Below are positions 25,737-34,532 of a DNA stretch of 64,000 nt, piece after piece. Positions within the stretch are counted from its first letter, which is position 1. Every line of letters starts with the position of its first letter. The position numbers and the translations under genes were made by a program. Source of the DNA: Pantoea rwandensis (GTDB lineage: Bacteria; Pseudomonadota; Gammaproteobacteria; Enterobacterales; Enterobacteriaceae); assembly GCF_002095475.1 (NCBI RefSeq), contig NZ_MLFR01000026.1, positions 1 through 64,000 on the forward strand, read 5' to 3'. Below the pieces are notes generated by a model. That model worked only from the letters and a program-made list of their open reading frames with translations, was not told where the DNA came from and did not search any database.

Positions 25737-25826
25737 AATTGTGGCCTGGCGACTCCTGGCATTTTATCCCTGTGCACAAACCGGTAGCGGCGGCACACCC
25801 AATTAATATAGAGAATTCACAACACT

Positions 25827-27143
25827 ATGGCGCAATTTTACTCCGCAAAACAGCGTGTGACGACCAAGCTTCGTATTACCGTCACCATTGAAGACCTTGA
25901 TCCCTTTGGGCAAGGTGTTGCGCGCCATAAAGGAAAGGCAATGTTCGTCAGTGGTGCGCTGCCGGGTGAACAGGCAGAAGTCACGGTCATTGAGGATAAA
26001 CGTCAATATGCTCGCGCCAAAGCCACGAAGATTATCAACCCGAGCGCGCAGCGTGAGAAGCCGCGCTGCGTGCACTTCGGGGTCTGTGGTGGCTGTCAGC
26101 AGCAGCATGCGGCCGTAGAGTTGCAGGAAGCCAGTAAAGCGCGCGGGCTCAGTCGGCTGCTTAGCCAGGATGCCCCCTTACCCGTGCATGTTGATGAGAT
26201 CATCAGTGGCCAGAGTTGGGGCTATCGCCGGCGTGCGCGTTTGGGGTTGCAGTGGCAGCCTAAACAGCAGCGTTTACAGATGGGGTTTCGTCAGGCGGCC
26301 AGTAACGATTTGGTTGAATTGAAGCAGTGCACTATTTTGGTGCCCCAGCTTGAGGCGCTACTCCAGCCGTTGCACCAGTGCCTCAGTTCGCTGCAGGCCG
26401 TCAGGCGTTTGGGACATGTTGAACTGGTTCTGGCTGACAATGGCCCACTGATGGTACTGCGTCATCTTGATGCATTGTCCGCTGGCGATCGCGCAAAACT
26501 GGAACGTTTTTCGCATGAGCATCAACTGATGTGCTATTTGGCCGATGGCAGTGACATCTTGCAGCCGTTGGGTGACTACGCACCCTTTTATCAATCCTTT
26601 GATTTAAGGCTCACTTTTAGCCCACAAGATTTCATTCAGGTTAACGATGGCGTGAATCAGCAGATGGTGGCAAAGGCCATTGAGTGGCTGGATTTGCAGC
26701 CAGAGGATCGCGTGCTGGATCTGTTTTGCGGCATGGGCAACTTTACGCTGCCAATAGGAAAGTTTGTACAAAATGCCGTGGGTGTGGAGGGTGTTGCAGC
26801 ATTAGTCCAGCAGGCAGCGTATAATGCTGAGCTGAATAATCTTAAAAATGTCCGCTTTTTCCAGCACAACCTGGAGGAAGACGTTGCCCGCCAACCGTGG
26901 GCAGCACAGGGATTTAACAAGGTGTTACTGGATCCCGCGCGTGCCGGAGCCGCAGGTGTGATGTCGCACATCGTTAAACTTGCGCCGCAACGTGTGGTCT
27001 ATGTTTCCTGTAACCCAACAACACTTGCGCGCGACAGTCAGGCATTACTGTCGGCGGGCTACCATTTGGAAAGGGTCGCGATGCTGGATATGTTCCCACA
27101 TACCAGCCATCTCGAATCCATGGTGCTGTTCAGCAAAACATAA
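25827..27143 (+). CDS. rlmD: 23S rRNA (uracil(1939)-C5)-methyltransferase RlmD
   Basis: SAM-dependent methyltransferase that makes m5U1939. An N-terminal TRAM domain (TVTIEDLDPFGQGVARHKGK) is followed by the four-cysteine Fe-S site: CVHFGVCGGC near residues 81-90 plus the Cys of KQCTIL. The methyltransferase domain has DLFCGMGNFTLP, LLDPARAGA and the catalytic VSCNPTTLARD cysteine. Length 438 aa. It is divergent from barA (90 bp gap) and followed after 32 nt by relA, as in E. coli. Confidence 0.96.
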   Translation: MAQFYSAKQRVTTKLRITVTIEDLDPFGQGVARHKGKAMFVSGALPGEQAEVTVIEDKRQYARAKATKIINPSAQREKPRCVHFGVCGGCQQQHAAVELQEASKARGLSRLLSQDAPLPVHVDEIISGQSWGYRRRARLGLQWQPKQQRLQMGFRQAASNDLVELKQCTILVPQLEALLQPLHQCLSSLQAVRRLGHVELVLADNGPLMVLRHLDALSAGDRAKLERFSHEHQLMCYLADGSDILQPLGDYAPFYQSFDLRLTFSPQDFIQVNDGVNQQMVAKAIEWLDLQPEDRVLDLFCGMGNFTLPIGKFVQNAVGVEGVAALVQQAAYNAELNNLKNVRFFQHNLEEDVARQPWAAQGFNKVLLDPARAGAAGVMSHIVKLAPQRVVYVSCNPTTLARDSQALLSAGYHLERVAMLDMFPHTSHLESMVLFSKT

Positions 27144-27175
27144 GCGACGTCTTTGTCGTTATGGCAGGAGAGGAT

Positions 27176-29407
27176 ATGGTTGCGGTTAGAAGTGCGCATT
27201 TAAATACGGCAGGGGAGTTTGCCCTGGACCAGTGGATAGCCAGTTTAAGTATTCATAATCCGCAATCTTGCCAGCGACTGGCGGATGCGTGGCGCTACTG
27301 TGAAGCCGAAACGCACGACCATCCAGATCAGGCTCTACTGCTATGGCGTGGTATTGAGATGGTGGAAATCCTCACCATGCTCAGTATGGACAACGACAGC
27401 CTACGCGCAGCCCTGTTGTTCCCGCTGGCTAACGCCGATGTGGTGAGCGAAGAAGACCTGGAAACGGCCTTCGGTAAAGGCATTGTGTCGCTGGTACACG
27501 GCGTACGCGATATGGATGCCATTCGCCAACTTAAAGCGATCCATAATGACTCCATGGCCTCTGAACAGGTGGATAACGTGCGCCGCATGTTATTGGCCAT
27601 GGTGGAAGATTTTCGCTGTGTGGTCATCAAGCTGGCGGAGCGTATTGCTCACCTGCGTGAGATGAAGGACGCGCCTGAAGATGAGCGCGTACTGGCAGCG
27701 AAAGAGAGCACCAACATTTATGCGCCGCTGGCTAACCGCCTCGGTATCGGCCAGCTCAAATGGGAGCTGGAAGATTACTGCTTCCGTTATCTGCATCCTG
27801 ATGAATATAAGCGCATCGCGAAACTGCTGCATGAGCGCCGTATCGATCGTGAAAGCTATATCGATGACTTCGTACAGAACCTGCGCACTGAGATGCAGAA
27901 AGAAGGCGTGCGTGCTGAAGTCTATGGCCGCCCGAAACACATCTACAGTATCTGGCGCAAGATGCAGAAGAAGTCGCTGGCGTTCGATGAGCTGTTCGAT
28001 GTGCGTGCGGTGCGCATCGTCGCGGAGCGTTTGCAGGATTGCTACGGTGCGCTAGGTACGGTGCATACACTGTATCGCCACCTGCCAAGCGAATTTGATG
28101 ATTACGTCGCCAACCCGAAACCGAACGGCTATCAATCGATTCATACCGTGGTGCTGGGCCCACAAGGCAAAACGGTAGAAATCCAGATTCGTACGCGTCA
28201 GATGCATGAAGATGCCGAACTGGGTGTGGCGGCGCACTGGAAGTACAAAGAAGGCCCGACGTCCAGCAACGCCCGTGGTGCGGCGGGTCATGAGGAGCGA
28301 ATTGCGTGGCTGCGTAAATTGATCACCTGGCAGGAAGAGATGTCTGATTCTGGTGAGATGCTGGAAGAAGTGCGCAGCCAGGTGTTTGATGATCGAGTAT
28401 ATGTCTTTACCCCGAAAGGTGACGTCGTTGATTTACCTTCGGGTTCGACGCCGCTCGACTTCGCGTATCACATTCACAGTGATATCGGGCATCGCTGTAT
28501 CGGTGCCAAAATCAGCGGCCGCATTGTGCCCTTTACCTATCAGTTGCAGATGGGCGATCAGATTGAAGTGATCACCCAGAAGCAGCCGAATCCAAGTCGT
28601 GACTGGCTGAACCCGAACCTCGGCTATATCACCACCAGCCGCGGGCGCTCGAAGATCCATAACTGGTTCCGCAAACAGGATCGTGACAAGAACATTCTGG
28701 CAGGCCGTCAGATTTTGGAAAGTGAGCTCAGCCAGCTGGATATCAGTTTCCGCGAAGCCGAAAAAATTCTGTTGCCGCGTTACAACGTCAGCTCGCAGGA
28801 TGAGCTATTAGCCATGATTGGCGGCGGTGATATTCGTCTCAATCAGATGGTCAACTTCCTGCAGGCCAAGCTGAATAAGCCGAGTGCCGAAGAGGAAGAC
28901 CGCGAAGCACTGCGCCAACTGACGCAAAAAGCCTATACGCCATCGCCGCGCAAAGAGAGCGGACGCGTGGTGGTGGAAGGGGTGGGCAATCTGCTGCACC
29001 ACATTGCACGCTGCTGCCAGCCGATTCCGGGCGACGACATTGTCGGCTTTATCACCCAAGGTCGGGGTATTTCAATTCACCGCGCCGACTGTGACCAGTT
29101 GAGCGAGCTGATCTCTCATGCGCCAGAACGTATCGTTGATGCCGTATGGGGCGAAGATTATTCCAGCGGTTATTCGCTGGTGGTGCGTGTGACCGCCAAC
29201 GACCGCAGCGGCCTGCTGCGTGACATCACCACTATTCTGGCGAATGAGAAGGTGAATGTATTGGGCGTATCCAGCCGCAGCGACACCAAAAAGCAGCTGG
29301 CAACCATTGATATGGATATCGAAATCTACAACCAGCAGGTGCTAGGCCGCGTGTTGGCACGCCTTAATCAGGTGCCGGATATTATCGACGCGCGTCGCTT
29401 GAACTGA
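27176..29407 (+). CDS. relA: GTP pyrophosphokinase RelA
   Basis: Ribosome-associated (p)ppGpp synthetase I. Domain order: inactive HD-like hydrolase domain, in which the HD pair is replaced so that hydrolysis is not expected, synthetase domain (YGRPKHIYSIWRKMQKK, NPKPNGYQSIHT, EIQIRTRQMHEDAELGVAAHWKYK), TGS (VYVFTPKGDVVDLPSGSTP), conserved-cysteine zinc finger (HHIARCCQPIPGD) and C-terminal ACT (VVRVTANDRSGLLRDITTI). The ATG at 27176 gives 743 aa and matches the E. coli N-terminus MVAVRSAH; an ATG 15 nt upstream is in frame but sits before the AGGAGAGG ribosome site. In E. coli mazEF follows relA; here mazG follows directly. Confidence 0.96.
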   Translation: MVAVRSAHLNTAGEFALDQWIASLSIHNPQSCQRLADAWRYCEAETHDHPDQALLLWRGIEMVEILTMLSMDNDSLRAALLFPLANADVVSEEDLETAFGKGIVSLVHGVRDMDAIRQLKAIHNDSMASEQVDNVRRMLLAMVEDFRCVVIKLAERIAHLREMKDAPEDERVLAAKESTNIYAPLANRLGIGQLKWELEDYCFRYLHPDEYKRIAKLLHERRIDRESYIDDFVQNLRTEMQKEGVRAEVYGRPKHIYSIWRKMQKKSLAFDELFDVRAVRIVAERLQDCYGALGTVHTLYRHLPSEFDDYVANPKPNGYQSIHTVVLGPQGKTVEIQIRTRQMHEDAELGVAAHWKYKEGPTSSNARGAAGHEERIAWLRKLITWQEEMSDSGEMLEEVRSQVFDDRVYVFTPKGDVVDLPSGSTPLDFAYHIHSDIGHRCIGAKISGRIVPFTYQLQMGDQIEVITQKQPNPSRDWLNPNLGYITTSRGRSKIHNWFRKQDRDKNILAGRQILESELSQLDISFREAEKILLPRYNVSSQDELLAMIGGGDIRLNQMVNFLQAKLNKPSAEEEDREALRQLTQKAYTPSPRKESGRVVVEGVGNLLHHIARCCQPIPGDDIVGFITQGRGISIHRADCDQLSELISHAPERIVDAVWGEDYSSGYSLVVRVTANDRSGLLRDITTILANEKVNVLGVSSRSDTKKQLATIDMDIEIYNQQVLGRVLARLNQVPDIIDARRLN

Positions 29408-29414
29408 TTGTTAC

Positions 29415-29480
29415 AGGTCGCCATAAATGGCGCCCCTACAGGGTGTCGGTGCGCCGTAGGGTCGCCATTTATGGCGACCT
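29415..29480. repeat. Palindromic intergenic repeat between relA and mazG
   Basis: AGGTCGCCATAAATGGCG plus CCCCTAC on the left is mirrored by GTAGGG plus TCGCCATTTATGGCGACCT on the right: arms of about 25 bp, a loop of 16. Each arm is itself palindromic (GTCGCCATAAATGGCG). The same module recurs in the queE-pyrophosphatase gap at 34434. It could serve as the relA terminator (TTTTCC follows) but its repetition points to a mobile or REP-like element. Confidence 0.75.
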
Positions 29481-29509
29481 TTTCCATTTTAATCCCATAA
29501 GGATTCCTC

Positions 29510-30316
29510 ATGACTGCCCTAAACCGTCTGCTCACCATCATGCAAACCCTGCGCGACCCCGAGCGCGGTTGCCCGTGGGATCGACAGCAGACCTTTGCTT
29601 CTATCGCCCCCTATACGCTGGAAGAGACCTACGAAGTGATCGATGCGATTCAACGCGAAGACTTTGACGATCTGCGCGGAGAACTCGGTGATCTGCTGTT
29701 CCAGGTGGTGTTTTATGCGCAAATGGCCGATGAACAGCAGCGTTTCAATTTTGATGACATCTGCAACGCCATCAGTGACAAACTGGAGCGTCGCCATCCC
29801 CATATTTTCGGTGATGTGAAAGCTGATACCACGCAGGAAGTGCTGAAGAACTGGGAAGCCATCAAACACAGCGAGCGTGCCGAGAAGTCACAGCACTCGG
29901 TGCTGGATGACATTCCTAAAGCGTTACCGGCACTGATGCGCGCGCACAAAATTCAGAAGCGCTGTAGCACGGTGGGATTCGACTGGAATAACCTCGGCCC
30001 GGTGCTCGACAAAGTGCATGAAGAGATCGATGAAGTGATGCACGAAGCGCAGCAGGCAGTGATCGATAACGACAAGCTGGAAGAGGAGATTGGCGATCTG
30101 CTGTTCGCCACCGTCAACCTTTCTCGCCATCTGGGCAGCAAAGCGGAAATTGCTTTGCAGAAAGCTAACGATAAATTTGAGCGCCGCTTCCGCCAGGTTG
30201 AAACGATTATCAGCGAGCAAGGGCTGGCAATGACCGATGCGACACTGGATCAGATGGAAGCCGCCTGGCAACAGGTGAAAGTGAGTGAGAACAAAGACTC
30301 AGCGATTATTCCTTAA
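29510..30316 (+). CDS. mazG: Nucleoside triphosphate pyrophosphohydrolase MazG
   Basis: All-alpha NTP pyrophosphatase of 268 aa with two MazG repeats. The N-terminal copy has CPWDRQQTF and the metal-binding EETYEVIDAIQ/ELGDLLFQVVF pattern; the C-terminal, catalytic copy has EEIDEVMHEAQ and EEEIGDLLFATVNL. It hydrolyses (d)NTPs to monophosphates and can lower ppGpp. In E. coli it lies in relA-mazEF-mazG; here the toxin-antitoxin pair is missing and only a palindrome separates it from relA. Confidence 0.95.
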   Translation: MTALNRLLTIMQTLRDPERGCPWDRQQTFASIAPYTLEETYEVIDAIQREDFDDLRGELGDLLFQVVFYAQMADEQQRFNFDDICNAISDKLERRHPHIFGDVKADTTQEVLKNWEAIKHSERAEKSQHSVLDDIPKALPALMRAHKIQKRCSTVGFDWNNLGPVLDKVHEEIDEVMHEAQQAVIDNDKLEEEIGDLLFATVNLSRHLGSKAEIALQKANDKFERRFRQVETIISEQGLAMTDATLDQMEAAWQQVKVSENKDSAIIP

Positions 30317-30468
30317 ATTGCTGATTATTCCTTCGCTGTGCATAATTCGTCCGATTGCGCTTACTCGATTCAGCCAAGCGGCAACTTTGTGACGCACGTC
30401 AACATTTCAACCCCACCTATCCGCTATGTTATTGGCAACAATGCGTAGGGGATGGTGTGATTCATCAA

Positions 30469-30497
30469 TTGTGGCTTAGGACGACTTCGGGTATACT
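30469..30497 (+). promoter_or_regulatory. Probable pyrG promoter
   Basis: TTGTGG (30469-30474) and TATACT (30492-30497) with exactly 17 bp between them lie about 55 bp upstream of the pyrG ATG. The rest of the 235-bp mazG-pyrG gap shows nothing I recognise. Confidence 0.6.
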
Positions 30498-30551
30498 ATT
30501 TTCCCGTCTTGGTTATTCCATCGTCTTTAAACCTAAACTCTCAGGTTCAGC

Positions 30552-32189
30552 ATGACAACGAATTATATTTTTGTGACCGGCGGGGTCGTATCCTCTCTGG
30601 GCAAAGGCATTGCCGCAGCCTCCCTCGCAGCCATTCTTGAAGCACGTGGTCTGAATGTGACCATCATGAAACTCGATCCGTACATCAACGTCGATCCGGG
30701 TACCATGAGCCCAACGCAGCACGGTGAAGTGTTTGTTACCGATGATGGGGCCGAAACCGATCTGGACTTGGGTCACTACGAGCGCTTCATCCGTACCAAA
30801 ATGTCGCGCCGCAACAACTTTACAACCGGTCGTATCTACTCTGAAGTTCTGCGCAAAGAGCGTCGCGGTGACTATCTCGGTGCCACGATTCAGGTCATCC
30901 CACACATCACCAACGCCATCAAAGAACGCATTATTGAAGGTGGCGAAGGTCATGATGTCGTGCTGGTGGAAATCGGCGGTACCGTAGGCGATATCGAATC
31001 TCTGCCGTTCCTCGAAGCGATTCGCCAGATGGCGGTCGATGTGGGCCGTGAACACACCATGTATATGCACCTGACGCTGGTGCCGTATATGGCGGCTGCA
31101 GGCGAAGTGAAAACCAAGCCAACCCAGCATTCAGTGAAAGAGCTGTTGTCGATCGGTATCCAGCCAGATGTGCTGATTTGCCGTTCTGACCGTGCTGTGC
31201 CCGCCAACGAACGTGCGAAGATCGCGCTGTTCTGTAACGTGCCTGAAAAAGCGGTTATTTCCCTGAAAGATGTGGATTCCATCTACAAGATTCCTGGCAT
31301 GTTGAAATCACAGGGCCTGGATGACTATATCTGCAAGCGTTTCAATCTGAGCGCTCCGGAAGCGAACCTGGCCGAATGGGAACAGGTTATCTACGAAGAA
31401 GCGAATCCGGGCGGCGAAGTGACCATTGGTATGGTCGGCAAATATGTCGAACTGCCAGATGCGTACAAGTCAGTGATTGAAGCGTTGAAGCACGGTGGCC
31501 TGAAAAATCGCGTGACCGTGAATATCAAGCTGATCGACTCGCAGGATGTGGAATCGCGCGGTGTCGAAATTCTGAAAGATCTGGATGCTATTCTGATTCC
31601 TGGTGGCTTCGGCTACCGTGGTGTGGAAGGCAAAATGCTCACCGCGCAGTATGCACGTGAGAACAATATCCCTTACCTGGGTATCTGCCTCGGTATGCAG
31701 ATTGCGCTGATGGAATTCGCGCGCAATGTGGCTGGGATGGCTGACGCCAACTCAACGGAATTTGTGCCAGACTGTAAGTACCCTGTGGTTGCGCTGATCA
31801 CGGAATGGCGTGATGAAGAAGGCAACGTTGAGCAGCGTACTGAGCAGAGCGATCTGGGCGGTACCATGCGTCTGGGTAGCCAGCAGTGCCAGCTGACGCC
31901 AGAAAGTAAAGTGCGCCAGCTGTATGGTTCTGACGTCATTACTGAACGTCACCGCCATCGTTATGAAGTGAACAATCTGCTGTTGAAGCCGATTGAAGCG
32001 GCGGGTCTGCATATTGCGGGCCGTTCCGGCGACGACCAGCTGGTGGAGATCATTGAACTCCCGAACCATCCGTGGTTTGTAGCTTGTCAGTTCCACCCGG
32101 AATTCACGTCGACCCCGCGTGATGGTCATCCGCTGTTCGCTGGCTTTGTTAAAGCCGCGCAGGAGCACCAGAAGCGGTTAGCGAAGTAA
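30552..32189 (+). CDS. pyrG: CTP synthase
   Basis: Makes CTP from UTP with glutamine and ATP. N-terminal synthetase domain starts NYIFVTGGVVSSLGKGIAAA (P-loop) and contains the DPYINVDPGTMSP segment; the C-terminal class I glutamine amidotransferase domain has the nucleophile Cys in LGICLGMQIA (about residue 379) and the His/Glu dyad in FHPEF. Length 545 aa, identical to E. coli. It is followed after 77 bp by eno, the conserved pair. Confidence 0.97.
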   Translation: MTTNYIFVTGGVVSSLGKGIAAASLAAILEARGLNVTIMKLDPYINVDPGTMSPTQHGEVFVTDDGAETDLDLGHYERFIRTKMSRRNNFTTGRIYSEVLRKERRGDYLGATIQVIPHITNAIKERIIEGGEGHDVVLVEIGGTVGDIESLPFLEAIRQMAVDVGREHTMYMHLTLVPYMAAAGEVKTKPTQHSVKELLSIGIQPDVLICRSDRAVPANERAKIALFCNVPEKAVISLKDVDSIYKIPGMLKSQGLDDYICKRFNLSAPEANLAEWEQVIYEEANPGGEVTIGMVGKYVELPDAYKSVIEALKHGGLKNRVTVNIKLIDSQDVESRGVEILKDLDAILIPGGFGYRGVEGKMLTAQYARENNIPYLGICLGMQIALMEFARNVAGMADANSTEFVPDCKYPVVALITEWRDEEGNVEQRTEQSDLGGTMRLGSQQCQLTPESKVRQLYGSDVITERHRHRYEVNNLLLKPIEAAGLHIAGRSGDDQLVEIIELPNHPWFVACQFHPEFTSTPRDGHPLFAGFVKAAQEHQKRLAK

Positions 32190-32266
32190 AAGTTTAACGA
32201 ACAGCGCGCGAACTTTTCGCGCGTTGTTTGTCTTAGGATTGACTAACTTGTACTGAGGAAAATCGA

Positions 32267-33562
32267 ATGTCCAAAATCGTAAAAGTCATCGGTCGCGAAA
32301 TCATCGACTCCCGTGGCAACCCGACTGTAGAAGCAGAAGTGCATCTGGAAGGCGGTTTCGTTGGTCTGGCTGCAGCGCCATCAGGTGCTTCAACCGGTTC
32401 TCGCGAAGCACTGGAGCTGCGTGACGGTGACAAATCTCGTTTCCTGGGCAAAGGCGTGACCAAAGCGGTTGCAGCTGTTAACGGTCCTATCGCTGGCGCG
32501 GTAACCGGTAAAGATGCCAAAGACCAGGCGAACATCGATAAGATCATGATCGAGCTGGACGGTACTGAGAACAAATCCAACTTCGGCGCTAACGCCATTC
32601 TGGCGGTTTCGCTGGCTGCTGCTAAAGCGGCTGCGGCCTCTAAAGGTCTGCCACTGTATGCGCACATCGCAGAACTGAACGGCACCCCAGGCAAATATTC
32701 TATGCCTCTGCCAATGATGAACATCATCAACGGTGGTGAGCACGCGGATAACAACGTTGATATCCAGGAATTCATGATTCAGCCTGTTGGCGCGAAAAAC
32801 GTGAAAGAAGCCATCCGTATGGGTTCTGAAGTTTTCCACAACCTGGCAAAAGTTCTGAAAGCCAAAGGCATGAGCACTGCGGTCGGTGACGAAGGTGGCT
32901 ACGCGCCAAACCTGGGTTCTAACGCTGAAGCGCTGGCGGTTATCGCTGAAGCGGTAAAAGCAGCTGGCTACGAGCTGGGCAAAGACATCACCCTGGCGAT
33001 GGACTGTGCAGCGTCTGAATTCTACAAAGACGGCAAATATGTGCTGGCTGGCGAAGGCAACAAAGCGTTCACCTCTGAAGAGTTCACGCACTTCCTGGAA
33101 GATCTGACTAAACAGTACCCAATCGTTTCTATCGAAGACGGTCTGGATGAGTCTGACTGGGCGGGCTTCGCTTACCAGACCAAAGTACTGGGCGACAAAA
33201 TTCAGTTGGTTGGTGACGACCTGTTCGTGACCAACACCAAGATCCTGAAAGAAGGTATCGATAAAGGCATCGCTAACTCCATCCTGATCAAATTCAACCA
33301 GATCGGTTCTCTGACCGAAACCCTGGCTGCAATCAAGATGGCGAAAGACGCAGGTTACACCGCGGTGATTTCACACCGTTCAGGTGAAACTGAAGATGCG
33401 ACCATCGCTGACCTGGCGGTTGGTACTGCAGCAGGCCAGATCAAAACCGGTTCTATGAGCCGTTCTGATCGTGTTGCTAAGTACAACCAACTGATTCGTA
33501 TCGAAGAAGCGCTGGGCGACAAAGCCCCGTTCAACGGTCTGAAAGAAGTTAAAGGCCAGTAA
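32267..33562 (+). CDS. eno: Enolase
   Basis: Glycolytic 2-phosphoglycerate dehydratase and structural component of the RNA degradosome. Length 431 aa. Key motifs: SRGNPTVEAEV, AAPSGASTGSREALELRDGD (loop with Ser), catalytic Glu in DEGGYAPN, metal ligands in SIEDGLDESDW and GDDLFVTN, and catalytic Lys in ILIKFNQIG. Signature SHRSGETED is present. Codon use is visibly strongly biased (AAA, CTG, GGT), as expected for a very highly expressed gene. It ends before a strong terminator. Confidence 0.98.
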   Translation: MSKIVKVIGREIIDSRGNPTVEAEVHLEGGFVGLAAAPSGASTGSREALELRDGDKSRFLGKGVTKAVAAVNGPIAGAVTGKDAKDQANIDKIMIELDGTENKSNFGANAILAVSLAAAKAAAASKGLPLYAHIAELNGTPGKYSMPLPMMNIINGGEHADNNVDIQEFMIQPVGAKNVKEAIRMGSEVFHNLAKVLKAKGMSTAVGDEGGYAPNLGSNAEALAVIAEAVKAAGYELGKDITLAMDCAASEFYKDGKYVLAGEGNKAFTSEEFTHFLEDLTKQYPIVSIEDGLDESDWAGFAYQTKVLGDKIQLVGDDLFVTNTKILKEGIDKGIANSILIKFNQIGSLTETLAAIKMAKDAGYTAVISHRSGETEDATIADLAVGTAAGQIKTGSMSRSDRVAKYNQLIRIEEALGDKAPFNGLKEVKGQ

Positions 33563-33603
33563 GGGTCTGTTGATGTGGCCTCAGTGGCCGCATCATTGCT
33601 GAT

Positions 33604-33629
33604 AAAGCCCCGCCTCGTGCGGGGCTTTT
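33604..33629 (+). terminator. eno rho-independent terminator
   Basis: AAAGCCCCGC, a short CTCGT loop and GCGGGGCTTTT make a compact GC-rich stem with a terminal T-run, 41 bp after the eno stop. Confidence 0.93.
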
Positions 33630-33711
33630 GCGTTTTTGGCACGAAGCAGCTGTGAACCGGCGGTGAAAATCTGCCATAATCTGCGCCTCGAATTTTAGAC
33701 GTGAGTAAAAA

Positions 33712-34383
33712 ATGTTCTACCCGATTAACGAAATGTTCCAGACCCTGCAGGGTGAAGGTTTTTACACCGGTGTACCGGCGCTGTTCATCCGCTTACAGGG
33801 ATGTCCAGTGGGCTGTAGCTGGTGTGATACCAAGCATACCTGGGAAAAGCTGGCCGATCGGGAGACCTCGCTGGGTGACATTCTGATAAAGACCGTGGAG
33901 AGTGACGCCTGGGGCAGCGCCGATGCGGCAATGCTGATTGAGACCATTCAACGTCAGGGCTGGACCGCGCGCCACGTGGTGATCACTGGCGGTGAACCGG
34001 CTATTTTTGATTTGCGTCCATTGACCGAGGCGCTGGAAGCGGCCGGTTTTGAGTGCCAGATTGAGACCAGCGGTACGCATGAAGTGCACTGCTCTGACGC
34101 CACCTGGGTGACGGTTTCACCTAAAGTGAATATGCGTGGTGGTTACGATGTACTGCCACAGGCGTTGCAGCGCGCGGATGAGATTAAACATCCGGTGGCA
34201 CGTGAGCGTGACGTCGAAGCGTTGGATGTGTTACTTGCGGGCTTGCACGATGACAAGAAGCGCATCGTGGCATTGCAACCGATCAGTCGTGGTGATGCGG
34301 CCACCAAACTGTGCATTGATACCTGCATTGCGCGCAACTGGCGCCTTTCGATGCAAACACATAAGTATTTGAATATCGCCTGA
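33712..34383 (+). CDS. queE: 7-carboxy-7-deazaguanine synthase QueE
   Basis: Radical SAM enzyme that turns 6-carboxy-5,6,7,8-tetrahydropterin into 7-carboxy-7-deazaguanine in the queuosine pathway. Short 223-aa enterobacterial form; the 4Fe-4S cluster motif is CPVGCSWC (CxxxCxxC, about residues 31-38), followed by the GGEP motif (VITGGEPAIFD). QueD, the preceding step, is encoded 1.2 kb away on the other strand, and queF at 10.1 kb. Confidence 0.95.
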   Translation: MFYPINEMFQTLQGEGFYTGVPALFIRLQGCPVGCSWCDTKHTWEKLADRETSLGDILIKTVESDAWGSADAAMLIETIQRQGWTARHVVITGGEPAIFDLRPLTEALEAAGFECQIETSGTHEVHCSDATWVTVSPKVNMRGGYDVLPQALQRADEIKHPVARERDVEALDVLLAGLHDDKKRIVALQPISRGDAATKLCIDTCIARNWRLSMQTHKYLNIA

Positions 34384-34390
34384 TGAATTC

Positions 34391-34525
34391 GGTGCGCATA
34401 AATGCGTACCCTACGAAAACCTCACCGAATACTGTAGGGGCGCCATTTATGGCGACCGTGTTCAAGACCGCACCGGTGCAGATGCCATTCATGGCGACCT
34501 TGTCCAAAACCGCACCGGTGTAGCC
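34391..34525. repeat. Composite palindromic and tandem repeat between queE and the pyrophosphatase gene
   Basis: GTGCGCATAAATGCGTACCC (left) and GTAGGGGCGCCATTTATGGC (from 34434) are the two arms of the element also seen at 29415-29480. After it, a unit of about 42 bp that starts GCGACC and contains CAAGACCGCACCGGTG is repeated imperfectly once more (GCGACC at 34452 and 34494; second copy CAAAACCGCACCGGTG). This fills the whole 148-bp gap. Confidence 0.7.
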
Positions 34526-34532
34526 TTACGTT

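Noticed and set aside
29408..29509. Remnant of mazEF
   Set aside because: Only the palindrome and a ribosome site are here; no MazE- or MazF-like residues in any frame.
30513..33091. Long minus-strand frames opposite pyrG and eno
   Set aside because: Both genes are certain on the plus strand; the antisense products show no family features.
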